Origin: Bilamarchaeum sp040758595
Lineage (GTDB): Archaea; Micrarchaeota; Micrarchaeia; Anstonellales; Bilamarchaeaceae
Length of the DNA: 64,000 bases
Reading direction: 5' to 3'
NCBI GenBank assembly: GCA_040758595.1
Contig: JBFLVJ010000006.1
Coordinates: forward strand, 16,125 to 80,124
The translations under genes were made by a program, and so were the position numbers. Under the pieces are notes generated by a model. That model had not been told where the DNA came from. It ran no database searches and saw only the letters and a list, made by a program, of their open reading frames with translations. Shown piece by piece: positions 24,901 to 32,979 of the stretch (position 1 is its first letter; every line of letters begins with the position of its first letter).

Positions 24901-27900
24901 TTCGCTACCTGCCTCTCCAGCCGATGCACATTGGATTCGGCTTCGGTCACCCTGGTCTGGAGCTTGGCCCTGCCCTGGGATGCCTGTCCCTCCAGCATCT
25001 CGACCAGGAGAGGCATCTCCTCCCTGAATCCTCTCTTGGCCAGCGCCGCCCTGTAAGTGTCGACGGACATGCGCTGCTGGCCGGCTGCCTTGAGCGTGGC
25101 TTCGTTGACCCTCGGCTCGATGCGGGCCAGTGCCTGGTTCGTCCCTTCCCTTGCCAGGGCCCTGAAAGCGTCCCGGACGTTCTGGTTGGAATATATCTTC
25201 GTGAGCAGGGCCCAGAGCGCGGTCCTTTCGGATATCTGCGTTGTCCGGTCGTGGATCCTCCTCCAGACGGCCTTGACGATATCGGCCAGTCTTTGGGGAG
25301 CCATGCGGACCGCGCCTGCAATCGCCTGCATCTCCTGGGCGCTCAGCTCTCCGCTTCTGGCCAGATGTGCCAGGTATGCCGCCTGTTGGTCTGGATGTAT
25401 CGTGTTGCTGACGAGCTCGCGCAGCGCCGGCTCGATGACCTTCGTGAGATCGGATGAGAGCTCTGCGGTAGCTTTTCTTGCCGCTTCCTCCGCGGCTTTC
25501 GTGTCCGCGCGTTTCTGCTGTGCGCTCTGCACCTTGTTGTGTATCCATTCGCGGATCGGGCCCCGCTCCTTGCGCATCACTATCGGCTCTGCAGGGCTTC
25601 CCCTAGTCCCTGCGCCAGCAGGTGCGCCGCCTGCTGTCGGCTGGACGGTCCCCGGGGCGATCTCGGCCGGGCCTTTGCCCCCACCGGCGCTGGCTCTGGT
25701 TTGCATCGTTCCGGGGGTTCCGGGTTTAGTCGTTCTGAGCACTATCGGCTGCCCTTCCGCTCCGGCGGCCATCAGAAGCTGCTCCTGATAGACTGCGGTC
25801 GCGCGGTTCTCGGCCGCGAGCACTTCCTTGGGCATCGCGCTCCTGAGATCCGCCCTTCCCTTCTCTATGTATCTGTTGGCGAAAGCGTTGTCCCAGACAT
25901 TGTTCTGTATCGCATCCCTCACCGCGCTGTTCCTCACAAGACCGTCTATCACTTCCGCGGTCTTGGGGTTCTCTGCGCGCAGGGTCTCGAGCCTCGCTCT
26001 TGCCATCGCTCTCGCGTTGAGCTCCGCCCTGGTCCCTCCATCGGGTCTCATCAAATCCCCGAGGAACTGCCTGAGCGGCCCGAGGCCTTCCTGGCCAGAG
26101 AGCCAGGACGCGGTCTCCCTTTCTATGGGCTTCCCTCCGCCTCCTTTGGGCGGAGTCGGTCCCTGCTCGAACGACTTGAGCGCGCGCATTATCGCGAAGT
26201 CCGCGGTCTCAGGCATCGTCCCTTTCGAGATGCCGATCTGCACGTCCTTCCTTCCGGCCAGGCTCGTTATCGCATCCCTCATGTTCGTGGGGATGCCCTC
26301 CATCATCTTGGCCATTCCGGCGCTATCCGCCCTGGCGAACCTGGCCAGGAACGCCACCAGCCCTTCCCGGGTCGTCAGCGGCTCCCATGCCTTCGCGCGG
26401 CCCTTTCCGGTGATCTCCACCTGGATCGGAGCCCCCTCGGACTGCGCCCTCTCGAGCGATCGGAGCACGAAATCGTTCTCGGCTTGCCGAAGCGCGGCCT
26501 TGCGGGCCCGGCTTCCCCTCACAACCGCGACACCCCCGACAACGGCCGGGAAGAGCGCCATGCTTGCTAGGAAGATGCCCTCTTTCATCTGGCCCTTATT
26601 GAATGCCTGGTATGATTGGACGCCTGCATAACCCATGAATCCGAGCCCGATTCCGAGCAAGGCGAATTCGGTGACGGTCGCGGCCCTGGCGAAAGCGGCT
26701 GCCCTGGACACATTGCCTGCGCTCTTCAGCGCCTCCGCGCTGAATCTGAACGTGTTGGCGAGCCCTGCGAATCCCATGGTGGCGATGGTCACGCCCAGCA
26801 TGGCCCACGACTCCCAGCTCGCGCTTCCCTTGACAGATATCTGGCTTGCCACGTTGTCCCATGCCATGGTGGCGAAGAGCGCTCCTCCTGCGAACGGGTT
26901 CACCAGGCCGACCGCGAGAGCGAACCCTGCGGTCGCCACGTTGCCCCAGAACGCCGCGTCATCGGACCTTTTGAGCAGCTGCTTCATCATGGCACCCTGC
27001 TCCTTTATCAGCTGGTCCGCCCACTTGAAATCCGCCTTGTATGCGACGTATCTGGCGTTATCGAGGATCTCGTACTGGAGCTTGGATAGGTTCGCGAATA
27101 GCTTCTGGCTCACGTTGGGAGAAGGCACGCCGAAGACCGACACCTCGACATTGATGAGCGAATGCAGCATCCTCTGCCTCCTGGCCGCGCTATCCTTCGA
27201 GAAATCGCCCACCAGAATCTCCTTGAAGAACTGGTCCATGATGTTCTCGTAGCCCAGCCTGTAATTCCATCTGGCGGCCTTGATGTCGGATTGGCCCTGC
27301 GCGCTGTAGGCCGCGAGCGCGACCTTCCTCCATCTGCTGTAATCTCCGAAAGCGGCCGCGACCGACTTCGGGCTGTTCTGCGCGTAGAGCACCAGGTCGA
27401 TGGTCTTGAGCAGCGCTTTCTCGGCCTGCTCCATTGCGGCCTTCGCCTGCCCGGCCCTGACCCCGCTTCCGGCGCCCATCTTCTTGGCATAGTCACGCTG
27501 CCTCGTGAGCTGCTCGGCCAGGAAATTGTATGCCCGGACGCGCTTGAGCGTGCTGCCATAGATGGTGACTATCTGCATGCACTCATTGAGCGGGATAGCC
27601 CCGCCGCTCGTGCGCAGCGCTTTGAGCCTCGCGCTCATCCGCCTGACGATGCCATCGAAATTATCCAGGCTCCTCTTGATGGCGGGCTTGTCGGCGTAAG
27701 GACCTATCTGTTTTTTCACGAGCGCGACATCCACCCTCTCCATCCTGGCTATCCAGAGGTCGACGGCCTCTCTTCTTGCCACGCGGCCGGAGACGAGCCC
27801 GAGCCTCCTCCCGAACGCCTTCTCGGCCCTCAGGTACCCCTGGACGTTTCCGCGGTTTGCAGCGCTTTCCATGTCCTTCAGAAGCTGCTCCAGCGTCTTT

Positions 27901-30410
27901 CCGCCAGAGAGCAGTCTGTCGTCCGGATTCTGCTTCTCATATGCTCTGACCTTGGCCAGATCCAGATAGGCGGCATACCTGCCATCGGCGCCCTGCTCTC
28001 CCATCGGAATCTTCCCGAGGGTCTCTTGCTTTCCCTTGATGAACGGCTCGGATCCGTGATACCTGGTGTTCCAGTCCGTATACGCTTCCTGGAGCTGGGA
28101 TGTCCTTGCGATGAGCAATGTCCCGCGGTCGAAAATCTGCGCAGCCGCCGTGCTATCCTGGGCGCTCTTGGAGGCCATCTCCTTCTTGATGCCCTCCAGC
28201 ATGAACGAGACTCCGGCAGAATGACCCGGGAACGCGGGATGCGCCATCCGGTATCTCCAGCCCTGCCTCCTTCCGGGCTCCCACTTCCCGTAGAACTCCT
28301 CGACCATGTTCAGCAAGCTATACGCGCCCCTGAAATCTCCTGCCTTCGCCCTCCTCATGACGGCCGCGTACGCCTCGACTATCGTGGCATGGCCCAGCGG
28401 TCTCGTGCGCGCCTCGTATGTCAGCGATTTGATGGTGTTCTCTATGCATGCCGTCTGGGCCAGCTTGAAGCTGGCCATGAACGTGTCCTCTATGCCCTTG
28501 CCGTCCACATCCGGTTTGCCCGTCACTACGGAATCCACCGCTCTCTGCATGCCCTGGACGCTCTTGCCTCTCTCTTTCGGCACCGAATATACGACGCCTC
28601 TCTTGCCGCGCACCCCGAGCCGCTCCACCGCATCGGTGTACATCACCAGCAGCGTGAGCAGCCTCCTCCCTTCCTGCACCTGGCCATTCCGGGCGAACTC
28701 ATCTGTCTTACCGAGCCCGCTCTCTATCGTCTTGAGGTACTCCTTCATGCCGGTCTTCGACCAGTCCGCTATCGCTCTCCTGTATCTCGATATCTCTCCG
28801 GCGAAAGCATGCGCGGCAACCGCGTTGTCGAACATGGCCTGCGCGTCCTTGCTTCCGCTCCTCTCGGCCATCAGCGCATCGTCCATGGCCTTGGCGGCAG
28901 TCCAGCTCTTGCTTCCGTACTGGAGCATGAACGCGCTGTACGCCCTGGCCATCCCCAGCGCCCTCTGCGCGCCTGCCAGATCCCCCTTCTCCATCCTGCT
29001 CCTGATGAGCGGCAGGACCGACATGAGTATCTTCCTTCTGGCAAGGGAGCCTATCCTGCTGAAATCCATCGCGAGCCTGTCCGCTTCGAGAAGCATGGAG
29101 CCCAGCTCCACCTGCCTCGAATAGCCCGCCATCATGCCTGAAGTGAGCGCGCGTCCGTGGCGGACGGCATCGCGCATCTTCCAGTATGATGGGAGGTAAT
29201 CGCGCGCTCCGCGCTCGCTCACTCCTGCGGCGTTGCTCTCGAGCATACCCATGGCGAGCGCGAGATTGGCCAGAGCCGGTTCATCCTGCCTCAGCAGGGC
29301 GAGCGCGCGGCTGCCGTACCAGGTCGGCGTCCCGATCTTCCCGACCGCGCCTTCTCCGCGCAGGCTTTGGGCCTGCTTCTCCAGCGCAGAGAGCCATTCG
29401 CTGGCGCTCATAGGGGCGTCGCGCCCCTCGACTAGCATGTAGTGCCGTTTCGAGAGCTCTGACATCTCGGCTTGGGCGAGGAGCTCCCCTTTCTGCGCCT
29501 TGGAGAGCATCTTCGCCACATCTGCCTTGAGCGAACCGAGGCTCTGCCTCATCTGCAGTTCGGTCGTCTCCTTGAGCTTGGTGTCTATGGCGGCTACCCA
29601 CCCTGCGAGCACCATCACGTTGTGCCTCTTGAGCTGGGCCGCTATGCTCTTCACATTCCGTTCGAAACCGCGGAGCATCCTCTCGTCTTCTTCGGCATCT
29701 TTCTTGGAGTACTCCTTTCCGCTTCTGGCCTGGTCCCCCTTATCCACGATGAACCTGAGCAGCGAGTCCCGCTCCAGCTTCACCGGGAGGCTGTCGGTGT
29801 TGTAGAGCTGCGCGTTGGCGACGTATATCTCCGCTGCCCTCACGGAAGCCTTGAATATGCCCTCGCTCTTCGTCCCGATCGTGCGCACGGCGGCTGCGAG
29901 CGAATCGAGCACCAGCCCGTATGGATCCGGGGCATCGCCTATCCTGATGCTCTGGGGGATCCCAAGCCTGAGCATGTCTGTCTGCAGGATCATGACCCTG
30001 CCGATGGCATCGGTCTGCCTTTTCACCATGTCGAGGCTCGTCCAGAGCTTGGCAAGCTCGCCGTCTCTGCCGGCGTTCCGCGCATCCTCCACCGTCTTCT
30101 TCAACCATGCCACATAGTCGCCGAAGCGGTGGCCTACCAACGGCAGGTTCGCGATGGGCAGGTTCTCGATGGCTTTGTTGATGCGGTCGCAGCGGTCGTC
30201 GATATAATTCCGGTAACGGGCATCCTTCAAATCCGGCTTCTTGATTTTGATGGAGCCGGCGAAATCCTGCAGCGATTTTATCGCCCCTGTCGCCTGGGCA
30301 AGACCCTTCTCCAGCGTCACGAGCTGCTGCTTGAGCATCTCCACTTTGGTGGGGATGACCGCTATCGGGACCTCCTCCCTCTTTCGGACAGATATCTGAC
30401 GACCAGCCAT
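21924..30410 (-). CDS. giant protein B, mainly helical with internal membrane segments
   Basis: The 2828-residue protein lacks an N-terminal signal peptide. It is predominantly helical; a hydrophobic cluster at about residues 1150-1295 includes AGFALAVGLVNPFAGGALF, LLGIGLGFMGYAGVQSY and FLASMALFPAVVGGVAVV, and another segment near 2130-2155 reads LQAAFWAATGYAAYRLF. A Gly/Pro/Ala-rich linker lies at about 1550-1610 and a coiled coil at about 1815-1880. I recognise no enzyme motif. It follows a 101-residue gene by nine bases and overlaps the SGNH gene by four. A membrane-bound scaffold is a guess from topology. Its size is one residue different from giant protein A, although the sequences are not obviously homologous. 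Confidence 0.85.
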   Translation of the reverse strand: MAGRQISVRKREEVPIAVIPTKVEMLKQQLVTLEKGLAQATGAIKSLQDFAGSIKIKKPDLKDARYRNYIDDRCDRINKAIENLPIANLPLVGHRFGDYVAWLKKTVEDARNAGRDGELAKLWTSLDMVKRQTDAIGRVMILQTDMLRLGIPQSIRIGDAPDPYGLVLDSLAAAVRTIGTKSEGIFKASVRAAEIYVANAQLYNTDSLPVKLERDSLLRFIVDKGDQARSGKEYSKKDAEEDERMLRGFERNVKSIAAQLKRHNVMVLAGWVAAIDTKLKETTELQMRQSLGSLKADVAKMLSKAQKGELLAQAEMSELSKRHYMLVEGRDAPMSASEWLSALEKQAQSLRGEGAVGKIGTPTWYGSRALALLRQDEPALANLALAMGMLESNAAGVSERGARDYLPSYWKMRDAVRHGRALTSGMMAGYSRQVELGSMLLEADRLAMDFSRIGSLARRKILMSVLPLIRSRMEKGDLAGAQRALGMARAYSAFMLQYGSKSWTAAKAMDDALMAERSGSKDAQAMFDNAVAAHAFAGEISRYRRAIADWSKTGMKEYLKTIESGLGKTDEFARNGQVQEGRRLLTLLVMYTDAVERLGVRGKRGVVYSVPKERGKSVQGMQRAVDSVVTGKPDVDGKGIEDTFMASFKLAQTACIENTIKSLTYEARTRPLGHATIVEAYAAVMRRAKAGDFRGAYSLLNMVEEFYGKWEPGRRQGWRYRMAHPAFPGHSAGVSFMLEGIKKEMASKSAQDSTAAAQIFDRGTLLIARTSQLQEAYTDWNTRYHGSEPFIKGKQETLGKIPMGEQGADGRYAAYLDLAKVRAYEKQNPDDRLLSGGKTLEQLLKDMESAANRGNVQGYLRAEKAFGRRLGLVSGRVARREAVDLWIARMERVDVALVKKQIGPYADKPAIKRSLDNFDGIVRRMSARLKALRTSGGAIPLNECMQIVTIYGSTLKRVRAYNFLAEQLTRQRDYAKKMGAGSGVRAGQAKAAMEQAEKALLKTIDLVLYAQNSPKSVAAAFGDYSRWRKVALAAYSAQGQSDIKAARWNYRLGYENIMDQFFKEILVGDFSKDSAARRQRMLHSLINVEVSVFGVPSPNVSQKLFANLSKLQYEILDNARYVAYKADFKWADQLIKEQGAMMKQLLKRSDDAAFWGNVATAGFALAVGLVNPFAGGALFATMAWDNVASQISVKGSASWESWAMLGVTIATMGFAGLANTFRFSAEALKSAGNVSRAAAFARAATVTEFALLGIGLGFMGYAGVQSYQAFNKGQMKEGIFLASMALFPAVVGGVAVVRGSRARKAALRQAENDFVLRSLERAQSEGAPIQVEITGKGRAKAWEPLTTREGLVAFLARFARADSAGMAKMMEGIPTNMRDAITSLAGRKDVQIGISKGTMPETADFAIMRALKSFEQGPTPPKGGGGKPIERETASWLSGQEGLGPLRQFLGDLMRPDGGTRAELNARAMARARLETLRAENPKTAEVIDGLVRNSAVRDAIQNNVWDNAFANRYIEKGRADLRSAMPKEVLAAENRATAVYQEQLLMAAGAEGQPIVLRTTKPGTPGTMQTRASAGGGKGPAEIAPGTVQPTAGGAPAGAGTRGSPAEPIVMRKERGPIREWIHNKVQSAQQKRADTKAAEEAARKATAELSSDLTKVIEPALRELVSNTIHPDQQAAYLAHLARSGELSAQEMQAIAGAVRMAPQRLADIVKAVWRRIHDRTTQISERTALWALLTKIYSNQNVRDAFRALAREGTNQALARIEPRVNEATLKAAGQQRMSVDTYRAALAKRGFREEMPLLVEMLEGQASQGRAKLQTRVTEAESNVHRLERQVAKAEAALAKAPSQRRQAAAVALRQKLLAAQTELAQLREQVAHPDNAPLAYTQRLLGIELTPAQRVAALKKLMDSGLVSGGDVIFEVQNAFMVAANRLQNMDVANKPVAKAMRGELERSLNTENMAMGLDDSLALALRSEEVVNAITKGQPARAKGLYLAAVKEGSLNEILAKLKDVLGDAQMKQITEFVERARQQLGGQYTTLNGLAEKYTNAVGEGDLLISAVGTQTVPVMYRMMAFWERAWASNWLKVPLLRWWSVDGRYYSMSTQYFLRKGLKVLRETPRSAWWDRGYGATKQFVLQAAFWAATGYAAYRLFKWMFIAEPEKVVDRCKRDYGIACTVEQVRYIQQKPAFFSYLSRKLLVGSERRPGSPEALKRALESDQWHLNIPRLGEIIDIGKEMDSRLSEVNALIKSYRTGSADEKAEARGKLSALLGRWGITIEAMEKKLAEKARYDLPQKLEITDMVDLSRGHFRGKGLMVNTKDVIIEQFLTDAGIPFKRGQGVAKFLVENTDMYIGMWELVQKGNLPRTYIRDALTAISAQDAAQSIRKEAEQRKVKLADAIATALTAKGLYIETAVPQGSFMDRLDAGAVREPDQKARAAMQNLLKGYLANKEAVAKLNSFIIKNDEEVYGDRAALAKWILAYTGKDAVAEARKLGYVGPVSLVGIRRFSSALQTEIVKLVNERSNERNQGIMAWVKANYTDITDLASILQHLVAQGAAQGWTAADYYDGNSRKGQLVAMEPVFIQKDKGWLRRPSKFERQRLKRLVSPKKNAAIFEGLDREGQIRMLKSMTAKDRAMMMRAFTPKQRQLYEQLPQDVRIISGAGLSAVTPRIAPGRGVKSGPAIHKLQEAKALIKPEMEAFYKSADGKELERYLKAMMSSIWKQEKERIPILTIYHRAMGGIGELTPEMIKEYSHQWRVPQVLDYMNALVKSEAYLTLSGKKVSGAQMLRSAGFSGKMEGGILKITIGDPSPKSLHAYIKTYVITPTWKGG

Positions 30411-30419
30411 TTTTTCACC

Positions 30420-30725
30420 TCAGGAATATGATCTGCAGATGAGGACGAATTCCTCGAGCCTCTCCATCCTCTCCTCGTCGCTGCCGCGCCCCCGGCCCGT
30501 CAGCGCCTTGCGCTGCCATTCGGATAGCGCCCTGTGGAACTCCTTGATTTTCTCGACCTCTGGAAGGACCCCTCCGGATGCTATCTTGGATGCCTTCCAT
30601 CTCGAGAGGAAATCCTCCAGCGCCTTCATGGTCTTATCGACACGCTTGAGCGTCTCCTCTTCGACGCTTGATATATCAGAAGCAGAAAATTTTCTCTCCG
30701 TACCGGAAACAGATTCCCTCGCCAT
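30420..30725 (-). CDS. small helical protein heading the giant-protein locus
   Basis: The 101-residue protein (ATG at 30725, MARESVSGTERKF) is charged and predicted helical throughout (EEETLKRVDKTMKALEDFLSRW). It ends nine bases before giant gene B and follows a TATA-like box, so it is probably the first gene of that transcript. It has no known motif. It could be a helical partner of giant B, but only position supports this. Confidence 0.65.
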   Translation of the reverse strand: MARESVSGTERKFSASDISSVEEETLKRVDKTMKALEDFLSRWKASKIASGGVLPEVEKIKEFHRALSEWQRKALTGRGRGSDEERMERLEEFVLICRSYS

Positions 30726-30756
30726 CACAGCACCAGAAATCTATGTCTATCTGGCC

Positions 30757-30767
30757 TTTTAAATCAT
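30757..30767 (-). promoter_or_regulatory. TATA-like box for the giant-protein operon
   Basis: The minus strand reads GATTTAAAAGG, centred about 35 bases before the ATG at 30725. It would serve the 101-residue gene, giant B and the SGNH gene as one transcript. Confidence 0.45.
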
Positions 30768-30784
30768 GCCGGTGCCCGCTCTCG

Positions 30785-31558
30785 TTAAACGGCCAATCTG
30801 AGGCTGTCCTTGGCAGCGATGGTCTTCACTCCGCTCTCCTCGCTTATCCGTCTGGCTTCTTCGCCAGGCCCGAGCCTGAGCATCTTTATCCCCATGTGTG
30901 TGATGGCCGCCATCTTAGGCTTGGCGGTCTTGAGGACATCTATCACCTCGTCGCTCGTCAGGTGACCGGTGTACTTATCTGCCTTGGGCTTGATGCAGTT
31001 GACGATCAGCAGGTCGCAGTCCGAGAAATCCTTCCCAAGGCTATCGAGGTATTCGGTATCAGAGGTGTAGCCGAGGGTCTTGCCGTCCATAGCGAGCTTG
31101 AACCCGAAGGCGGTGGGCTCCTCATGCTTGACCTCGACCGGCTCCAGCGTGAAGCTGCCGCTCCTGGTCTTGAAGCTTTCCTTCTTCCCCCACTGCGCGA
31201 CCACGGCCCGCTCGACCTTGGACTGGTGATATGCGCTGACTCCGCGATCCCCGCTCTCATCCCCTTCCATCGTGTGCCTGCTCCCGATTATGATGCCCCT
31301 CTTCTTGAGGCCGTATTGCGTCATCCCCTCGACCATGGCCATGGCATCGGTCATGTGGTCCACGTGGTTGTGCGTCACGATTATGGCATCGAGATGGAGG
31401 GGGTTGAGCCTGTTCCTGACGGAATGGACGAGCGCGCCCGGACCGGGATCCACATGGATGTCCGCGGAGCGGGAGAGGATCCTGAAGCCCCCGGTCCCGC
31501 GCACCTGCCTTATCAGGTTCACCCGGCCGCCGCCGGTCCCGAGGAAAAAGATCTCCAT
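30785..31558 (-). CDS. metallo-beta-lactamase fold hydrolase
   Basis: The 257-residue protein starts MEIFFLGTGGGRVNL and has the metal motif VTHNHVDHMTD (H-x-H-x-D-H with the first pair T-H-N-H), a later histidine in SRHTMEG and an aspartate in YTSDTEYL, plus a C-terminal ITHMG. These are the binuclear zinc ligands of the metallo-beta-lactamase fold. Relatives include RNase Z, phosphodiesterases and lactonases; the LGTGGG start and overall length are closest to the RNase Z-like/PhnP-like branch. ATG 31558 is preferred to the upstream start at 31576. Confidence 0.85.
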   Translation of the reverse strand: MEIFFLGTGGGRVNLIRQVRGTGGFRILSRSADIHVDPGPGALVHSVRNRLNPLHLDAIIVTHNHVDHMTDAMAMVEGMTQYGLKKRGIIIGSRHTMEGDESGDRGVSAYHQSKVERAVVAQWGKKESFKTRSGSFTLEPVEVKHEEPTAFGFKLAMDGKTLGYTSDTEYLDSLGKDFSDCDLLIVNCIKPKADKYTGHLTSDEVIDVLKTAKPKMAAITHMGIKMLRLGPGEEARRISEESGVKTIAAKDSLRLAV

Positions 31559-31589
31559 GATGGTCCTTCTGCGCAAAAACTAATAATCC

Positions 31590-31799
31590 ATGTGGAAACC
31601 CACGGATTTTTCCACGCATGATTATTATGCGTTGCATGTTCTGAACCTGCGGGATGATATGGACAAGATTTCCAAGGCGCTCAAAAAAAGCGAACTCACG
31701 GAAGAGGATGCGGAGCGGATAGGCCACAAAATCAAGCACGAGATGGCGAAACGGTTCCTGAAAAAAGGCAAGACGCGGAAGAGACCTCCCAAGCGATAA
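31590..31799 (+). CDS. small basic protein, start uncertain
   Basis: This frame encodes up to 69 residues (MWKPTDFSTHDYYALHVLNL) with a charged helical middle and a strongly basic tail KKGKTRKRPPKR. A shorter version would start at the in-frame ATG at 31659. It converges with the NcsA gene, leaving one base between stops, and is 31 bases from the divergent hydrolase start. Such a basic tail is common in nucleic-acid-binding small proteins, but no family is recognised. Confidence 0.5.
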   Translation: MWKPTDFSTHDYYALHVLNLRDDMDKISKALKKSELTEEDAERIGHKIKHEMAKRFLKKGKTRKRPPKR

Positions 31800-31800
31800 A

Positions 31801-32979
31801 TCACGATCTCTTCGTCCGTTTGCAGAACATGCACAGCTCTTTGGAGGAAGGCTCGCCGCACGACCGGCATTCCATGAGCGCCGCATCCGCGTATTTCCCC
31901 CGCAGGGCGCCTTCTATCTCCAGAAACGCGTTCACTATCTTGAATTTCGTCCCCGGATATCTCTCTTCGCTCTCGTTGAGCATCTTCCTGACATGGCCCC
32001 TGAACGCGAAGCGCGCATAGGGGCATTCCACGTGCTCGATGTCTATCCCCTTCATCATCGCGTAGAGCGCGTTCTCCTTCTCGGGCGTGAGCATGAGCGG
32101 CCGTATCCTCTCCACGAACCGCCCGCTCGAAGCCACCGGCTTGTACAGCCTCGCGAGCCTTGCCGGCTCGTTGCGCATGATGTTCATGAGCACGGTCTGA
32201 GCCATGTCGTCGAGATTGTGCCCCAGCGCCAGCTTGGTCGCCTTGGCCTCCCTCGCCCCTTTGTTGAGCAGGTACCTGCGGAGCACGCCGCACTGGGTGC
32301 AGGGCAGCTGGTTTTGGGTTTCCGGTCTCGGGTTTAAGGTCTCCGGGAGAACGACGTATCGTTCTCCGGACCAGGGAAACGCTCCGCGTTTCTCCCGGTC
32401 TGGTTTCGAGTTTTGGGTTTCGGGTTTCGCGTTCATTTTGAACGCCGCAGCGTTCAAGATGTGCTCGCGGACTTGTCCGCGACATCCGCTCTCATGCTCA
32501 GCGTCCCGGTCCATCATCCCATCGAGCGTGTCGCCTGCGTCATCCTTGAAGCTCAGAACGACCTGCTCTATCCCGAGCTTTTCGCATTCCGTCCTCGCGA
32601 TGCCGAGCGTCCGCGCGCGGTATCCTTTGATGCCTTCGTCTATGGTCACCGCCACCATCTCGAAAGGCAGGTCCTTCTTCAGCTCTGCGAGCGAATGAAG
32701 GAGCACGGTGCTGTCCTTCCCGCCGGACAATCCGACAGCCACCCGGTCGCCTTTCCGTAGCATGTTGTGCATGCGCACGGTCTTGCGGAAGCGCTTGTCG
32801 AACATGCGGATGAAGTGCTCTTCGCAGAGGTGCTTGCTGGCATAGTGCAGGAACACCGCCCCTTCAGCGCCGCAATGGCAAAACTGCGTTTCCGGTTTCC
32901 CGTTTCCGGCTTCCGGTCTTGGGTCCCGTGTTCCGGGTTTTGCGGTCCCGCGTTCCCTGTCTCCCGTCAAATCAGCCAC
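31801..32979 (-). CDS. tRNA 2-thiolation protein, NcsA/TtuA/CTU1 family, with repeat-derived insertions
   Basis: The 392-residue protein belongs to the PP-loop ATPases that thiolate tRNA uridine. It has an N-terminal zinc motif (CHCG near 34, LCEEH), the PP-loop GLSGGKDS (85-90), the catalytic CTQCGVLRRYLLN, LGHNLDDMAQT, and a C-terminal zinc ribbon (CRSCGEPSS, LCMFCK). The family is normally about 300-320 residues. The surplus lies in two places built from the dispersed DNA repeat: an N-terminal stretch (TAKPGTRDPRPEAGNGKPET) and about 60 residues inserted at roughly 160-222, including KPETQNSKP and PETLNPRPETQN. Both keep the frame. Translation probably starts at GTG 32979, overlapping the MoaD-like gene. 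Confidence 0.88.
   Translation of the reverse strand: MADLTGDRERGTAKPGTRDPRPEAGNGKPETQFCHCGAEGAVFLHYASKHLCEEHFIRMFDKRFRKTVRMHNMLRKGDRVAVGLSGGKDSTVLLHSLAELKKDLPFEMVAVTIDEGIKGYRARTLGIARTECEKLGIEQVVLSFKDDAGDTLDGMMDRDAEHESGCRGQVREHILNAAAFKMNAKPETQNSKPDREKRGAFPWSGERYVVLPETLNPRPETQNQLPCTQCGVLRRYLLNKGAREAKATKLALGHNLDDMAQTVLMNIMRNEPARLARLYKPVASSGRFVERIRPLMLTPEKENALYAMMKGIDIEHVECPYARFAFRGHVRKMLNESEERYPGTKFKIVNAFLEIEGALRGKYADAALMECRSCGEPSSKELCMFCKRTKRS
32313..32485. repeat. composite palindromic repeat inserted in frame in the NcsA/TtuA gene
   Basis: Within the coding region lie GGTTTTGGGTTTCCGGTCTC and similar units at about 32310-32338 and 32400-32430, interleaved with perfect hairpins: GGAGAACGA (32346-32354) with TCGTTCTCC (32359-32367); GACC...GGTC around an imperfect GGGAAACGC stem (32369-32400); TTGAACGC (32438-32445) with GCGTTCAA (32450-32457); and TCGCGGAC (32465-32472) with GTCCGCGA (32475-32482). 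The segment coincides with the protein region that has no counterpart in the family as I know it. Confidence 0.75.
32885..32962. repeat. dispersed GTTTCCGG repeat at the 5' end of the NcsA/TtuA gene
   Basis: About ten degenerate units such as GTTTCCGGTTTCCCGTTTCC, GGCTTCCGGTCTTGGGTCCC and GTGTTCCGGGTTTTGCGG run in tandem. They separate the GTG start codon from the first conserved residues (FCHCG) of the enzyme and are read through in frame as a Lys/Pro/Glu/Thr-rich extension. Confidence 0.7.

Noticed and set aside
27162..29141. Long plus-strand open frame (659 codons) opposite giant gene B
   Set aside because: It is an antisense shadow of a GC-rich, helical coding frame, with His/Arg/Leu-rich composition and no recognisable motif; the minus strand has continuous coding and clear gene overlaps.
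10929..30410. Giant A and giant B as tandem duplicates because of their nearly equal length
   Set aside because: No shared motifs, different topology (signal peptide and strands versus internal membrane helices); the one-residue difference is probably coincidence.
32313..32962. Repeats resembling CRISPR repeats because of GTTTC and GAAAC elements
   Set aside because: Units are about seven bases, degenerate and contiguous, with no constant-length spacers, and they lie inside a coding region.
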